Made by a program: the position numbers and the translations under genes
Shown here: positions 18,648 through 26,842 of the stretch, piece after piece
How positions within the stretch are numbered: position 1 is the stretch's first letter
Layout of the letters: each line of letters starts with the position of its first letter
The notes under the pieces: model-generated
The model's input: only the letters and a program-made list of their open reading frames with translations
What the model was told of the DNA's origin: nothing
Databases searched by the model: none
NCBI RefSeq assembly: GCF_002085925.2
Contig: NZ_CP053562.1
Location: 3,485,501-3,549,500 of the forward strand
Source of the DNA: Thioclava electrotropha
Lineage (GTDB): Bacteria > Pseudomonadota > Alphaproteobacteria > Rhodobacterales > Rhodobacteraceae
Reading direction: 5' to 3'
Length of the DNA stretch: 64,000 nt

Positions 18648-19258
18648 CACACCTCACCAATCATCCGCGCGAGGGCGAACTGGCGCGCCTCGGCATGGGT
18701 GGCGTCGAGCAGCTGTATGGTCACGGTTTCCCCCATCGGGTCGGGATCGCGCAGATCGCCCCCGGGGGCACGCGGCGGCACCTCGATCAGCGCGAGGCTG
18801 CCATAGTCATCCGCCATCGCGCGCAGAATCCCCGCCAGCACCGCCCCCCAGCCCGGCAGATCCGCGGCGACACGCAGACGGAACTGACCCGGCTGGGTTG
18901 CGACCAGATGCAAGTTCGGCAGCTTGAGATCGGGCAGCGCCATGCGCGCGCGATCGTTCAACTCGTTGAGCGAGTTCAGAAAACCGCGATAATCGCAGCC
19001 ACCGTAACGCAACAGGCGGCGCACCGCTTCACGGCTGCACAGATGCGCCCCAAGGTCTTCCAAAAACTCGGATCGCGCCCGCCCCAACTCGTCACAAGCG
19101 GCATCGATCAGCCGCAAGGTCTGCGCATCGTCATATTGCAGCAGAGGCTCATAGCTCTCGCCCGGCAAATCCGCGCGCCGCCGCACACGCGCGCAGAGCG
19201 CCGCCCCGTGGGTGTCGGTCAGAAACGTCTCGATAGAGCGGTTGATCAAGCCGAGCAT
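18647..19258 (-). CDS. H-NOX-like haem-NO-binding family protein lacking the proximal His
   Basis: 203 residues. The N-terminus (MLGLINRSIETFLTDTHGA) and the central FLNSLNELNDRARMALPDL align with H-NOX domains. In canonical H-NOX the motif is F-L-x-x-x-[DN]-x-[LV]-H, where His is the haem ligand. Here that position is Asn (codon AAC). The YxSxR haem-propionate motif is also not recognisable downstream. The partner HNOBA-GGDEF cyclase is encoded immediately after it with overlapping codons, the usual arrangement for NO-responsive c-di-GMP control. Either this is a divergent haem-free sensor or it uses another ligand. The ribosome site abuts a hairpin (19267-19289). Confidence 0.82.
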   Translation of the reverse strand: MLGLINRSIETFLTDTHGAALCARVRRRADLPGESYEPLLQYDDAQTLRLIDAACDELGRARSEFLEDLGAHLCSREAVRRLLRYGGCDYRGFLNSLNELNDRARMALPDLKLPNLHLVATQPGQFRLRVAADLPGWGAVLAGILRAMADDYGSLALIEVPPRAPGGDLRDPDPMGETVTIQLLDATHAEARQFALARMIGEV

Positions 19259-19266
19259 GTGCCCTC

Positions 19267-19289
19267 CTGACCGCCACGCTAGCGGTCAG
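19267..19289 (-). promoter_or_regulatory. Hairpin abutting the ribosome-binding site of the H-NOX-like gene
   Basis: A perfect 8-bp stem (ctgaccgc/gcggtcag) with a 7-base loop. On the transcribed strand the 3' arm runs directly into the Shine-Dalgarno gagg eight bases before the ATG. It could serve as the end of the preceding DUF4153 transcript or modulate translation of the H-NOX gene. Confidence 0.5.
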
Positions 19290-19318
19290 AAGTTAACAAA
19301 GCTCCAAATTCGCCCGGC

Positions 19319-21052
19319 TCAGCGCGACAGCGGCAAGAGACGCAGCCCACCGGCCTCAAGCGCCATGATCCCGCTCGGGGCCAGCTGCACCTCACCACGT
19401 TTGATCGCGGCGATGACAGGGGCCAGATCGACGCGGAAACGTGGCTCGCCCTGCGCATCGACGACGCTGCCCCAACCGATCGAATCCCACGCGCCGTTCG
19501 ACTGCCGCAGCACGTAGATCGCATCGCGGTCGGGCAGATGCAGGAGCACCATCGCCTCGTCACCGGGCACATCCGAAAGGAAATCAGCCTCGATCAAGGC
19601 GCAATTCGCCGCTGCCCCCTCGGCCGAGGCGCAAAGCCCCGCCGCAACCTCCGGCGCGCGCGCGCGGATCGCATCGAGCAGCGCATCCTCGGGCGCTTTC
19701 GCACCGGGCGGCAGCACGAGATCCCGGCGCAGTTGGGCGCGCGCGGCGCTGGCCCCCTCCGCCCCATCCGCAGACGGGCTCAGACGGGCCAAGGCCGTTG
19801 CGAGCGCGCGGTCATCACCGGCTTGCGCCTCCAACTCCGCAAAGGCCGCCTGCCCGGCAAGCCCCCAGTGGTTCTTCAAAGCGTAGAGCGGCAAAGCGCC
19901 TGCCGTGATGCGCCCCTCGCGATACAGCGCCAGTTGCGAGCGCGCAGCCACTCCGTTCGCATCCAGCACCGGCGTCAGCCATGCCAAAGCGGCAAGCAGC
20001 AGGACACCCGCCATGGCGATATTGATCCGCCGCAAGCGCACCATCCAGCCGCGCCCCAGCAGCACCGACCCGGCATATCCCAGCGCATAGCCCGCCAGAA
20101 GCACGATCAGCACCGCCTGCGCCACGCGTCCCGGGGTCCAGCCTTGCGCGGTGACGCTTTGCCATCCGGTCCAGGCCGCCGCCCCGACCAGCACGGGCAG
20201 CACCAGCGCCAAGCCTTGAGCCGACAGGCGCAAGACCCGCGCACGGACGGCACTTTCATCGTCGCGCTCAATACCGATCGAGATCAGCGTCACCGCCGCC
20301 GCGGCCATCGCCAGCAGCGTCTCGATCTGCGAGAACCCGATCAGCGAGACCTCCCCGCGGCGCGCAATGAACCCAGCCACAAAGATCACCGCGACCAGAA
20401 GCACAGGCGGCAGCAACAGCCTCAGAAGCCGCAGGATCAGGGTCGGAGAGATCATCTCCTCCAGCTCGGTCACCACTGCCAGCCCGAGCCCGAGAATGCC
20501 GCCCGAGACTGTAAAGGCGAACAGCTTCTCCCGCAGAAGCTGGCGCAGGAAATCGAGGTCCACACTCTCGAGCAGGCGCGCCGAGAGGTACAGCACGAGC
20601 CAGACCATCCCGAGGAAAATACACGCAGCCGCATAGCGCACCACGATATTCCATGCGTGCAGGAACAGCGCCGGATAGTCGTTCCAGGCGCGCGTCCCGC
20701 CCTGCGCCACGGCCATCGCGAAGGGCATCGGCAGCATCGCCAGAACCGAGAGCGCGAGCAGCTCGTAAGGCATGTATCCCGCCAGCGTCTCGCTCGGGGC
20801 ATATCCAAGCGACGCCCACCATCCGAGCAACGCGACCGGAACCGCAATCAGCGCCGCCGCACCGAATGCCCTGCGCCAGCCGATCTCACCCAGCATCGCA
20901 AGCGCGGTCGCGAAGAACGCCGTGCCCAGAACCGACACGCCGAATTGTCCGTGCGCGTCAATCGGAAGCCGTTGCTGCAACTGGTTATCGAGCGCCCAGA
21001 AGAACATGCCCGCCAACAGCCCAAGCAGAATATGTTGCAAACGTAGTTGCAT
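19319..21052 (-). CDS. DUF4153 multi-span membrane protein
   Basis: 577 residues. The first two-thirds contain roughly ten hydrophobic segments (for example about 5-20, 40-57, 65-85, 100-118, 138-158). The last third is a soluble domain of about 190 residues with many Ala-rich helices, probably periplasmic. This matches DUF4153, a family with no established function. It starts about 50 bases after the HAD phosphatase gene on the same strand. Confidence 0.8.
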   Translation of the reverse strand: MQLRLQHILLGLLAGMFFWALDNQLQQRLPIDAHGQFGVSVLGTAFFATALAMLGEIGWRRAFGAAALIAVPVALLGWWASLGYAPSETLAGYMPYELLALSVLAMLPMPFAMAVAQGGTRAWNDYPALFLHAWNIVVRYAAACIFLGMVWLVLYLSARLLESVDLDFLRQLLREKLFAFTVSGGILGLGLAVVTELEEMISPTLILRLLRLLLPPVLLVAVIFVAGFIARRGEVSLIGFSQIETLLAMAAAAVTLISIGIERDDESAVRARVLRLSAQGLALVLPVLVGAAAWTGWQSVTAQGWTPGRVAQAVLIVLLAGYALGYAGSVLLGRGWMVRLRRINIAMAGVLLLAALAWLTPVLDANGVAARSQLALYREGRITAGALPLYALKNHWGLAGQAAFAELEAQAGDDRALATALARLSPSADGAEGASAARAQLRRDLVLPPGAKAPEDALLDAIRARAPEVAAGLCASAEGAAANCALIEADFLSDVPGDEAMVLLHLPDRDAIYVLRQSNGAWDSIGWGSVVDAQGEPRFRVDLAPVIAAIKRGEVQLAPSGIMALEAGGLRLLPLSR

Positions 21053-21102
21053 GCGTTCCTCTCCTGTCTTGCGCGAGGCTCCCGCGCGTCTGACGCGTCG
21101 TG

Positions 21103-21807
21103 CTAGCCCGCGCGCCGCGCGAGCCAGTCGGGAAGCCCCCCGATATGATCGAGCACCGCATCGGCGAGCGGGGCCAGATCGGCCCGCTCCGCCGGTCCGC
21201 TCAGCACGCCGATCGCGATCATCCCCGCCGCGCGCGCCGCGTGCAGGTCATGCTGGCTGTCGCCGACCATCACGACCTCGGCCGGGTCCAGCCCCAGCGA
21301 ATCCGCGAAGGCCAGAAGCGGGCGCGGCGTTGGTTTCGCCCCGTGCCCGCTGTCATAGCCGATAATCCGGTCGAAAAGATCGGTGATGCCCGCCTGTGCA
21401 GCATGCGCCCGCGCCGAGGACTCGGCATCGTTCGTACAAATGCCCAGCTGCAATCCGCGTCCGCGCAGATCGGACAGAAGCGCAGCAAGCGGCACCGGCT
21501 CCACCAGAGGCACGTCATGCGCCGCCTGCTCCAGTTCGAGCACCAGATCATCGAGCGACCGCCCCGGAAGATGCGGCAACAGCAGTTCCGCCGCCTCCCG
21601 AACCGTGCCCGCGATCACCGGCGAGTGCGGCTCGAATTCTACCCGCTCGAGGTCGAATCCGATCGCCGCGGCAAGCCTACCAGCCTGCTGGGGATCATTT
21701 GCCAACGCCTCGATTTGCAGCTTCGCCCACGCGCCCCATGTCGCGTCGAAGTCGAAAAGCGTACCGTCCTTGTCGAACAGCACCGCCCGTATCTTGCCGC
21801 CTGCCAT
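21103..21807 (-). CDS. HAD-family phosphatase, phosphoglycolate phosphatase-like
   Basis: 234 residues. HAD motif I is FDKDGTLFDFD (about 10-20), motif II is the Thr in GICTNDAES, and motifs III/IV are KPTPRP and VVMVGDSQHDLHAA. A helical cap of the Gph type lies between motifs I and II. The unusual DKD (rather than DLD) first motif is common in alphaproteobacterial relatives. It probably hydrolyses a small phosphorylated metabolite; the substrate is not determinable from sequence. Confidence 0.87.
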   Translation of the reverse strand: MAGGKIRAVLFDKDGTLFDFDATWGAWAKLQIEALANDPQQAGRLAAAIGFDLERVEFEPHSPVIAGTVREAAELLLPHLPGRSLDDLVLELEQAAHDVPLVEPVPLAALLSDLRGRGLQLGICTNDAESSARAHAAQAGITDLFDRIIGYDSGHGAKPTPRPLLAFADSLGLDPAEVVMVGDSQHDLHAARAAGMIAIGVLSGPAERADLAPLADAVLDHIGGLPDWLARRAG

Positions 21808-21852
21808 CTGCGATCTGCCTCCCTTTGCGGGCAGATTGCCTAAAGCTGCGCG

Positions 21853-22131
21853 TCAGGTCCAGTGGCGCAGATCGCCGCGCCCGAGAACCGCGCGCGCCTG
21901 CATCAGCGCCTCGGGCTGCACACCAAGGTCCTGCGCGCAATCCAGCACCACCTGATCGTCCTGCAGGACATGGTCGAGAACACCTGCGAGGAAGTCCGGA
22001 TCGCTCGCCTGCGCCCGCAAATCGTCCACGCTCGCCCCGGAATTGGCGAGGAAAGCGCCGATCAGATCTTCGCGACCGGCAAGCCAGCCGAGGGTCTGCA
22101 ACGCGAGCGTATGAGCGTTTTCTTGCCGCAT
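21853..22131 (-). CDS. DUF3572 protein
   Basis: 92 residues, small and helical. The family features are the N-terminal ALQTLGWLAGREDLIGAFL and the C-terminal DDQVVLDCAQDLGVQPEAL. DUF3572 genes sit next to pleD in many alphaproteobacteria, here divergently, with 143 bases between them. Function unknown. Confidence 0.85.
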   Translation of the reverse strand: MRQENAHTLALQTLGWLAGREDLIGAFLANSGASVDDLRAQASDPDFLAGVLDHVLQDDQVVLDCAQDLGVQPEALMQARAVLGRGDLRHWT

Positions 22132-22274
22132 GACGGGTCCTTCTCTGTCGGGGGGAAACGCTTTGTTAACCTATAGACCGCTAAGGTCAAGAAAAGGCGC
22201 GATGAGAAGCTGGCGCAGTCGGGAGCCGCCCGATGCAAGCCGCACCGCGCCGGAGGTTGAAGGAGTAGCGTTAT

Positions 22275-23669
22275 ATGCCGGGATCGATCCTCATCGTGGA
22301 TGATGTGGCGACCAATCGCATTGTGCTCAAGGCGAAACTGACCGGCGCGCGCTACAACACGCTGCAAGCCGCAAGCGCGGCGGAGGCGCTCGCCCTCGCC
22401 GCGGCGCAACGGCCCGGCTTGATCCTGCTCGACGTCACCTTGCCCGACATGACCGGAGACGGCCTGATCGCCCGGTTGCGAGTGAACCCGCGGACCCGGC
22501 GCATCCCGATCATCGCGATGACGGGGCGCGATACGCCGGAGCTGCGCGTGACGCTGCTGCAGGCTGGGGCGAATGAGGTGCTGGCCAAACCCTTCGACGA
22601 ACTGGTGCTGCTCGCCCGTTTGCGCAGCCTGATCCGCGCCCATGTCGGCGACGAGGATTCGGCGCTGCGCGAGCAGACCTGCCGGGAACTCGGCTTCGCA
22701 GAGGCGGCGAGCGACTTCGTCCCTCTCGCGCGGATCGCTCTGATCGCGCCCAACCCGGCCGAGGGGCTGCGCTGGAAATCCGCGCTCGCTCCCCTGCTGA
22801 CGACAAATCGGATTCTGCTGACCAGTTACGACCAGCCCTGCGGCGACGATCCCTCGCGTCGCGCCCCCGATCTATTCGTGATCGGCGCAGACCTCGCGCA
22901 GCGCGGCGATGGTCTCCGGCTGATGTCGGAATTGCGCTCGCATCCCGAAACGCGCCATGCGGCGATCCTGATCGCCAGCCAACCCGACGCGCGCGAAACG
23001 CAAGCCAGCGCGCTTGATCTGGGTGCGGATGACCTGCTGCCCGCCGAGATGTCGACGCCGCTCGCAGCAAAGGAAGCCACACTTCGGATCGGCGCGCAGC
23101 TCCGCCGCAAGCGCCTCTCGGACCAGTTGCGTCTCTCGGTCGATGAAGGTCTGCGTCTTGCGCTGGTCGACCCCCTGACCGGGCTGCACAATCGTCGCTA
23201 CGTGAACGCGCATCTGTCGCGCATGTCCGAGCGCGCGCGCCGCACGGGCCACGGCTATGCGGTGATGCTGCTCGACCTCGATCGGTTCAAATCGGTGAAC
23301 GACACCTATGGCCACGGCGCGGGTGACGAGGTGCTGGCGAGTATCGCCCGCCATCTGCGCCAAAGCCTGCGCGACGTCGATCTCATCGGTCGCATCGGCG
23401 GCGAGGAGTTTCTCGTGGCGCTGCCCGACAGCTCTCTGGTCGAGGGTTGCCGGATCTCCGAACGGCTCCGACGCGAAATCGCGCAGAGCAAGATCACGTT
23501 GCCCGACGGGCGCGCGATGCAGGTCACCATTTCGATCGGCCTCGCTTTCGGCGGTACGCGCCACGACGATCCTCAGCATCTTATCGACGAGGCCGATGCG
23601 GCGCTTCTCTGCGCCAAGGGAAGCGGTCGAAACCAAGTCTCCCTCGCCCAGCACACAAACGCGGCCTGA
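22275..23669 (+). CDS. pleD: PleD-type response regulator diguanylate cyclase
   Basis: 464 residues: receiver 1 (about 1-120, phospho-Asp in LILLDVTLPDM, Thr in AMTGRD, Lys in LAKPFD), a second receiver-like domain (about 150-270, degenerate), and a GGDEF domain (about 295-460). The active site is GGEEF, the same variant as Caulobacter PleD, with the inhibitory site RDVD five residues before it. In Caulobacter, PleD controls polar development and motility through c-di-GMP. A clear gaaggag site precedes the ATG. Confidence 0.93.
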   Translation: MPGSILIVDDVATNRIVLKAKLTGARYNTLQAASAAEALALAAAQRPGLILLDVTLPDMTGDGLIARLRVNPRTRRIPIIAMTGRDTPELRVTLLQAGANEVLAKPFDELVLLARLRSLIRAHVGDEDSALREQTCRELGFAEAASDFVPLARIALIAPNPAEGLRWKSALAPLLTTNRILLTSYDQPCGDDPSRRAPDLFVIGADLAQRGDGLRLMSELRSHPETRHAAILIASQPDARETQASALDLGADDLLPAEMSTPLAAKEATLRIGAQLRRKRLSDQLRLSVDEGLRLALVDPLTGLHNRRYVNAHLSRMSERARRTGHGYAVMLLDLDRFKSVNDTYGHGAGDEVLASIARHLRQSLRDVDLIGRIGGEEFLVALPDSSLVEGCRISERLRREIAQSKITLPDGRAMQVTISIGLAFGGTRHDDPQHLIDEADAALLCAKGSGRNQVSLAQHTNAA

Positions 23670-23747
23670 CCCGAAATAGAAGGGTCACGCCGCGCGTGGG
23701 CAGGCGATGACACTGAGGGTTGGCGAATTTCCAAACGGCGAATGGCC

Positions 23748-23765
23748 GCGCCCCCTTGGGGGCGC
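23748..23765. terminator. GC hairpin between convergent pleD and Spy-like genes
   Basis: An 8-bp perfect GC inverted repeat (gcgccccc/gggggcgc) around a two-base centre, located between convergent genes. No T-tract follows on either strand, so it is at best a weak or factor-assisted bidirectional terminator. Confidence 0.4.
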
Positions 23766-23779
23766 CCGTCCGCCTGATC

Positions 23780-24286
23780 TCACGGCTTGGGCTTTGGGGT
23801 GTCCTCACGGTCTTTCTTGCGCTTGTCGAACCGCGCCGCGCCCTCGCGCAGACGCTCGGCAAAGCTGTGCCGCGACTCGGCGCTCATCGCGTCGAGCCGG
23901 TCGAGGATCAGTTGCTCGCCGATATCGACCCGCTGCACCGTCCGCGCCTTGTGCCGCTCTAGCAGCTCGGCCACCTGCGCACGATCCCAGGGCTCCGCGT
24001 CGATCGCAGCGATCAGCGCCGTCATGTCGCTGCGCGCTTGCCGCCGCATATCGCGGAACTCCGAGCCGCGCGCCTGCGCCGCCTTGCGCAGCGCATCACG
24101 ATCTTCCGGGCTCAGCGCCCCGGTGAACGCGCCGAGGCTGACATCGCCCACGACCGGGCGCGGCGGATGCCGCTCATGCGCGATCCAGCCGCCGATGAAG
24201 AACCCCAGCAAAAGCAGGTTCAGCACCGCCGACCCTATCAGCGCCCAGCGCAATCCCCGGCCATTTCGCGTGTCGGCAGCCGCCAT
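23780..24286 (-). CDS. Periplasmic heavy-metal sensor-like (Spy/CpxP, metal-resist family) protein
   Basis: 168 residues. An N-terminal membrane anchor (about 12-34) precedes a charged helical periplasmic domain. The domain contains SPEDRDALRKAAQARGSEF and SAESRHSFAERLREGAARF, an LTxxQ-like pair of hairpin helices typical of the metal-resist/Spy superfamily. A Lys-rich tail ends the protein. Its start overlaps the stop of the putative anti-sigma gene (ATGA), making a three-gene unit with the ECF sigma factor. It likely senses envelope or metal stress and feeds into sigma control (inference). Confidence 0.8.
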   Translation of the reverse strand: MAAADTRNGRGLRWALIGSAVLNLLLLGFFIGGWIAHERHPPRPVVGDVSLGAFTGALSPEDRDALRKAAQARGSEFRDMRRQARSDMTALIAAIDAEPWDRAQVAELLERHKARTVQRVDIGEQLILDRLDAMSAESRHSFAERLREGAARFDKRKKDREDTPKPKP

Positions 24287-24708
24287 CAGAACCCTCCTTC
24301 ATCGGCGAAGGCGAAGGTGTCGCCCTCGGGTAGCAGGTTGACCGTGCCGAGGCTTTCGGTCGTGCTGCTGGCGTAAAACGGGCTGAGCGCGCCGATCTCG
24401 TCGGCCCCCACAAAGCCGATCCAGACCCCGGCCAGAGCGGCCGTGACCAGACCGCCCATCGGAGCCCAGCCGCCAAACGCGCCGCGAAGCGCGTCCCAGA
24501 TACCGGCCAAGACGTCAGGCTTGTCGGGCGCTGCAGCGGGGCCAGAATGCGCGAAGCCCGCTTGCTCCACCTCCGCATCGGCCAGAACCCGGGCGAGGAA
24601 ACCCGCCTCAGGCTCAGGCCCTCCCGCCGCGCGCGCCTCGCCGAAAAGCGTCTCCAGCGCCGCGTCGTCCAACGCGTCCGTCTCGCGATCCATGCGTTTG
24701 TCAGTCAT
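24286..24708 (-). CDS. Putative membrane anti-sigma factor
   Basis: About 140 residues with one transmembrane segment near 86-105 (GGLVTAALAGVWIGFVGAD). The N-terminal cytoplasmic part is acidic and helical (DDAALETLFGEARA), and a short C-terminal periplasmic tail follows. It shows no zinc-binding HxxxCxxC motif, so it is not a ZAS-type anti-sigma. Its position between an ECF sigma gene (overlap of 8 bases) and a periplasmic sensor gene suggests an anti-sigma role. ATG at 24708 is chosen; TTG at 24714 is possible. Confidence 0.65.
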   Translation of the reverse strand: MTDKRMDRETDALDDAALETLFGEARAAGGPEPEAGFLARVLADAEVEQAGFAHSGPAAAPDKPDVLAGIWDALRGAFGGWAPMGGLVTAALAGVWIGFVGADEIGALSPFYASSTTESLGTVNLLPEGDTFAFADEGGF

Positions 24709-25285
24709 CGCCAAACCCCAATTTCTCTCGCTGCCCCCGAAGCAGCTTGCTCAAAGCGCGTTTTCCACGCGCTGTCAGACTTTCTACGGCCTCGACGCCA
24801 GTTTCCATCGCGGCAGCGATCTCGGGATTGGACAAACCGTCGATATGTCGCAGTGTGACCGCGATCCGCTGCCGTTCCGGCAATTGCTCCAGCGCCGCTT
24901 CCAGCGCGGCCACACGGTCGCGCGCGATCAACTCGTCCAGCGCGCTCGCGCGGTCATCGGCCACCTCGGGCGCCTCATCCAGCCCCACGCCGCGGCGCTT
25001 GCGCAGCCGGTCCGTCGCAAGGTTGGCCACCACCCGGTAAAGCCAAGTCGAGACCTTCGCCTCGCCGGCGCGCCACTCCGGCGCGATCTTCCAGAGCCGC
25101 AAGAGCCCCTCCTGCGCGACGTCCTCGGCCTCGGCCGCATCGCGCAGATAGCGATAGGCGAGCCGGTAGGCCAACGGCCCGAAGCGCAGCGTCAACGCCC
25201 GCGCCGCCGCCGGGTCGCCCTGCGCGTAAAGCTCCAGCAGAGCCTCGTCCGAAGCCTCGTTCATCGCATCCAGTGCCATCGTCAT
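24701..25285 (-). CDS. ECF-family RNA polymerase sigma factor
   Basis: 194 residues. Region 2 (about 25-95) contains the core-binding and -10 recognition segment RYLRDAAEAEDVAQEGLLRLW and the WLYRVVANLATDRLRKRR block. Region 4 (about 125-180) contains the helix-turn-helix LPERQRIAVTLRHIDGLSNPEIAAAM. Regions 1 and 3 are absent, as in ECF factors. The exact start is uncertain because several in-frame ATGs lack a good ribosome site. It is co-transcribed with the overlapping putative anti-sigma and sensor genes. Confidence 0.9.
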   Translation of the reverse strand: MTMALDAMNEASDEALLELYAQGDPAAARALTLRFGPLAYRLAYRYLRDAAEAEDVAQEGLLRLWKIAPEWRAGEAKVSTWLYRVVANLATDRLRKRRGVGLDEAPEVADDRASALDELIARDRVAALEAALEQLPERQRIAVTLRHIDGLSNPEIAAAMETGVEAVESLTARGKRALSKLLRGQREKLGFGDD

Positions 25286-25334
25286 TCCGTCAAAGGCCTA
25301 GCCTGCTTTCCCTGCGCATGCAATTTGACATGCA

Positions 25335-25360
25335 GCCGGGGCGCTTTTCCGCGCCCCGGC
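25335..25360. terminator. Hairpin terminator after the EF-hand gene
   Basis: A perfect 10-bp GC stem (gccggggcgc/gcgccccggc) with loop ttttcc. It lies just past the stop of the EF-hand gene on the minus strand and before the sigma-factor gene. The T-rich tail is on the plus-strand side only. It probably separates the EF-hand transcript from the sigma operon. Confidence 0.65.
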
Positions 25361-25379
25361 TTTCTTCACTGCTCGAAAC

Positions 25380-26252
25380 TCAGTTCGTGGATCGGCCCGA
25401 GCCATCCGCCGGACCGTTTCCCGGACCTTGACCTTGGCCAGCCCCGGTGCCCGGCTGCATCGGCGGCGTGCCCCGCGGGCCTTGGCCGTTCGGGCCTTGC
25501 CCCATCGGACCCTGACCCATCGGGCCATCGCCTTGCATCATCCGCCCGTAGCCGTCGCGGTCGCCGTTCCACCCCATACGGTCATGGCCATGGCGATCCC
25601 CTTTGCCCATGCGGTCATGGCCGTGGTAATCGCCCTTGCCCATCCGGCCATGGTCGCGGCGGTCGCTCATCCGCTGCATGAACCGTTTGGCCATCTGCAT
25701 CTCGTCGGCACTGATCGCCCCGTCATTGTTGCGGTCCATCCGGTCGAACATGCGCGTCGGCATCGGATGCGCCATCAGTTCGGCGGCCGACAGCTCGCCA
25801 TCGCCGTTGCTGTCCTGCGAAGCGAAGCGCGCTTTCACGCGGGCTTCGATGCGGGCTTTCACCTTGGCCATCTCGGAATTGACGAGCTCCTCCTGAGAAA
25901 TCATCCCATCGCCATTGGCGTCGAGCGCCTCAGCGTCAGCAGCTCGCTTGGCCTGAATTTCCTCCATCGTCACCTGACCGTCGCCATCGGTGTCGAAGCG
26001 GCTGAGGTCAAAGCCGAAGCCGCGCCCGTCTTGATCGCGCATCGCGCCGGGCTGCATGTTCTGCCCCATGCCATTGGCGGGGCCATTGCCAGCACCGTTG
26101 CCCGGTCCGTTGCCCGGCCCATTCCCGGGCATGACCTGCTGTCCCTGCATCTGGCCGCCGTTCTGGTTTTGCGCCACCACCGGCATTGCGAGGGTGATCG
26201 CGCTGCCTGCGAGGATTGCCGCGACGAGGGTCTGCCTGTTCATGACTTTCAT
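25380..26252 (-). CDS. Secreted EF-hand calcium-binding protein with Gly-rich repeats
   Basis: 290 residues. A signal peptide (about 1-28) ends near PVVAQ. A low-complexity Pro-Gly-Asn repeat follows (about 42-62). Then come four EF-hand loops: DTDGDGQVTMEE, DANGDGMISQEE, DSNGDGELSAAE and DRNNDGAISADE, all with the expected Asp ligands and Glu at position 12. The C-terminal 90 residues are a Met/Gly/His-rich repeat region (DRMGKGD, MGQGP) that could bind metal. I chose the ATG at 26252 for its aggag site. It lies upstream of the ECF sigma module and may be a calcium- or metal-responsive part of it. Confidence 0.85.
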   Translation of the reverse strand: MKVMNRQTLVAAILAGSAITLAMPVVAQNQNGGQMQGQQVMPGNGPGNGPGNGAGNGPANGMGQNMQPGAMRDQDGRGFGFDLSRFDTDGDGQVTMEEIQAKRAADAEALDANGDGMISQEELVNSEMAKVKARIEARVKARFASQDSNGDGELSAAELMAHPMPTRMFDRMDRNNDGAISADEMQMAKRFMQRMSDRRDHGRMGKGDYHGHDRMGKGDRHGHDRMGWNGDRDGYGRMMQGDGPMGQGPMGQGPNGQGPRGTPPMQPGTGAGQGQGPGNGPADGSGRSTN

Positions 26253-26440
26253 TCGAAACTCCTGTTCTCGCTGCCACGGCACGTCTCGCGCCGTCGATAT
26301 TTGTCCAAACGGCGCATGCGCAGCATTCCGTCGCCAAACTCACGCATCCGTGATAGACCCGCCGGACTTTCCATCCGCCCCGGCTGCCGCCATACTGCCC
26401 TGCGAACGGGCGGAGAGAGACCGCCACAAGGGAGAGCGCA

Positions 26441-26842
26441 ATGCAGTCGCATGACGAGTATCACGATGACCGCCCGCTGGGCCGCTCGATCGGGCGGGGC
26501 CTGCGCTGCCGCTGCCCGGCTTGCGGCAAGGGGCTGATTTTGCACCGTTATCTCAAGGTGCGTGATGCCTGCCCGTCCTGCGGCGAGGACCTCTCGCATC
26601 AGCGCGCCGATGACGGCCCGGCCTATCTGACGATCCTGATCGTCGGCCATCTCGCGATTCCGATGATGGCGGCCTATTTCATCGCTTTCCGCCCCGGCCC
26701 GTGGGAGATGATCTGGATTTTCGGCATCGGCTCGATGGTGCTCTCGGCGGTGCTTTTGCCGCTGATGAAGGGGATGCTGGTGGGCATCCAATGGTCGCGC
26801 CGGATGCATGGTTTTGGCGAAGGCGAAATCGTCCATGACTGA
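26441..26842 (+). CDS. DUF983 zinc-ribbon membrane protein
   Basis: 133 residues. The N-terminal CPACGKG and CPSCGED pairs form a zinc ribbon (about 24-48), followed by two hydrophobic helices (about 62-82 and 88-110). This is the DUF983 family, widespread in alphaproteobacteria and without an assigned function. It overlaps the NUDIX gene by 8 bases, so the two are coupled. A ggagag site precedes the ATG. Confidence 0.87.
   Translation: MQSHDEYHDDRPLGRSIGRGLRCRCPACGKGLILHRYLKVRDACPSCGEDLSHQRADDGPAYLTILIVGHLAIPMMAAYFIAFRPGPWEMIWIFGIGSMVLSAVLLPLMKGMLVGIQWSRRMHGFGEGEIVHD

Noticed and set aside
25500-25700. Possible CRISPR-like short repeats
   Set aside because: The repeated DNA encodes the Met-Gly-His-rich tail of the EF-hand protein in frame; units are short, imperfect and lack spacers.
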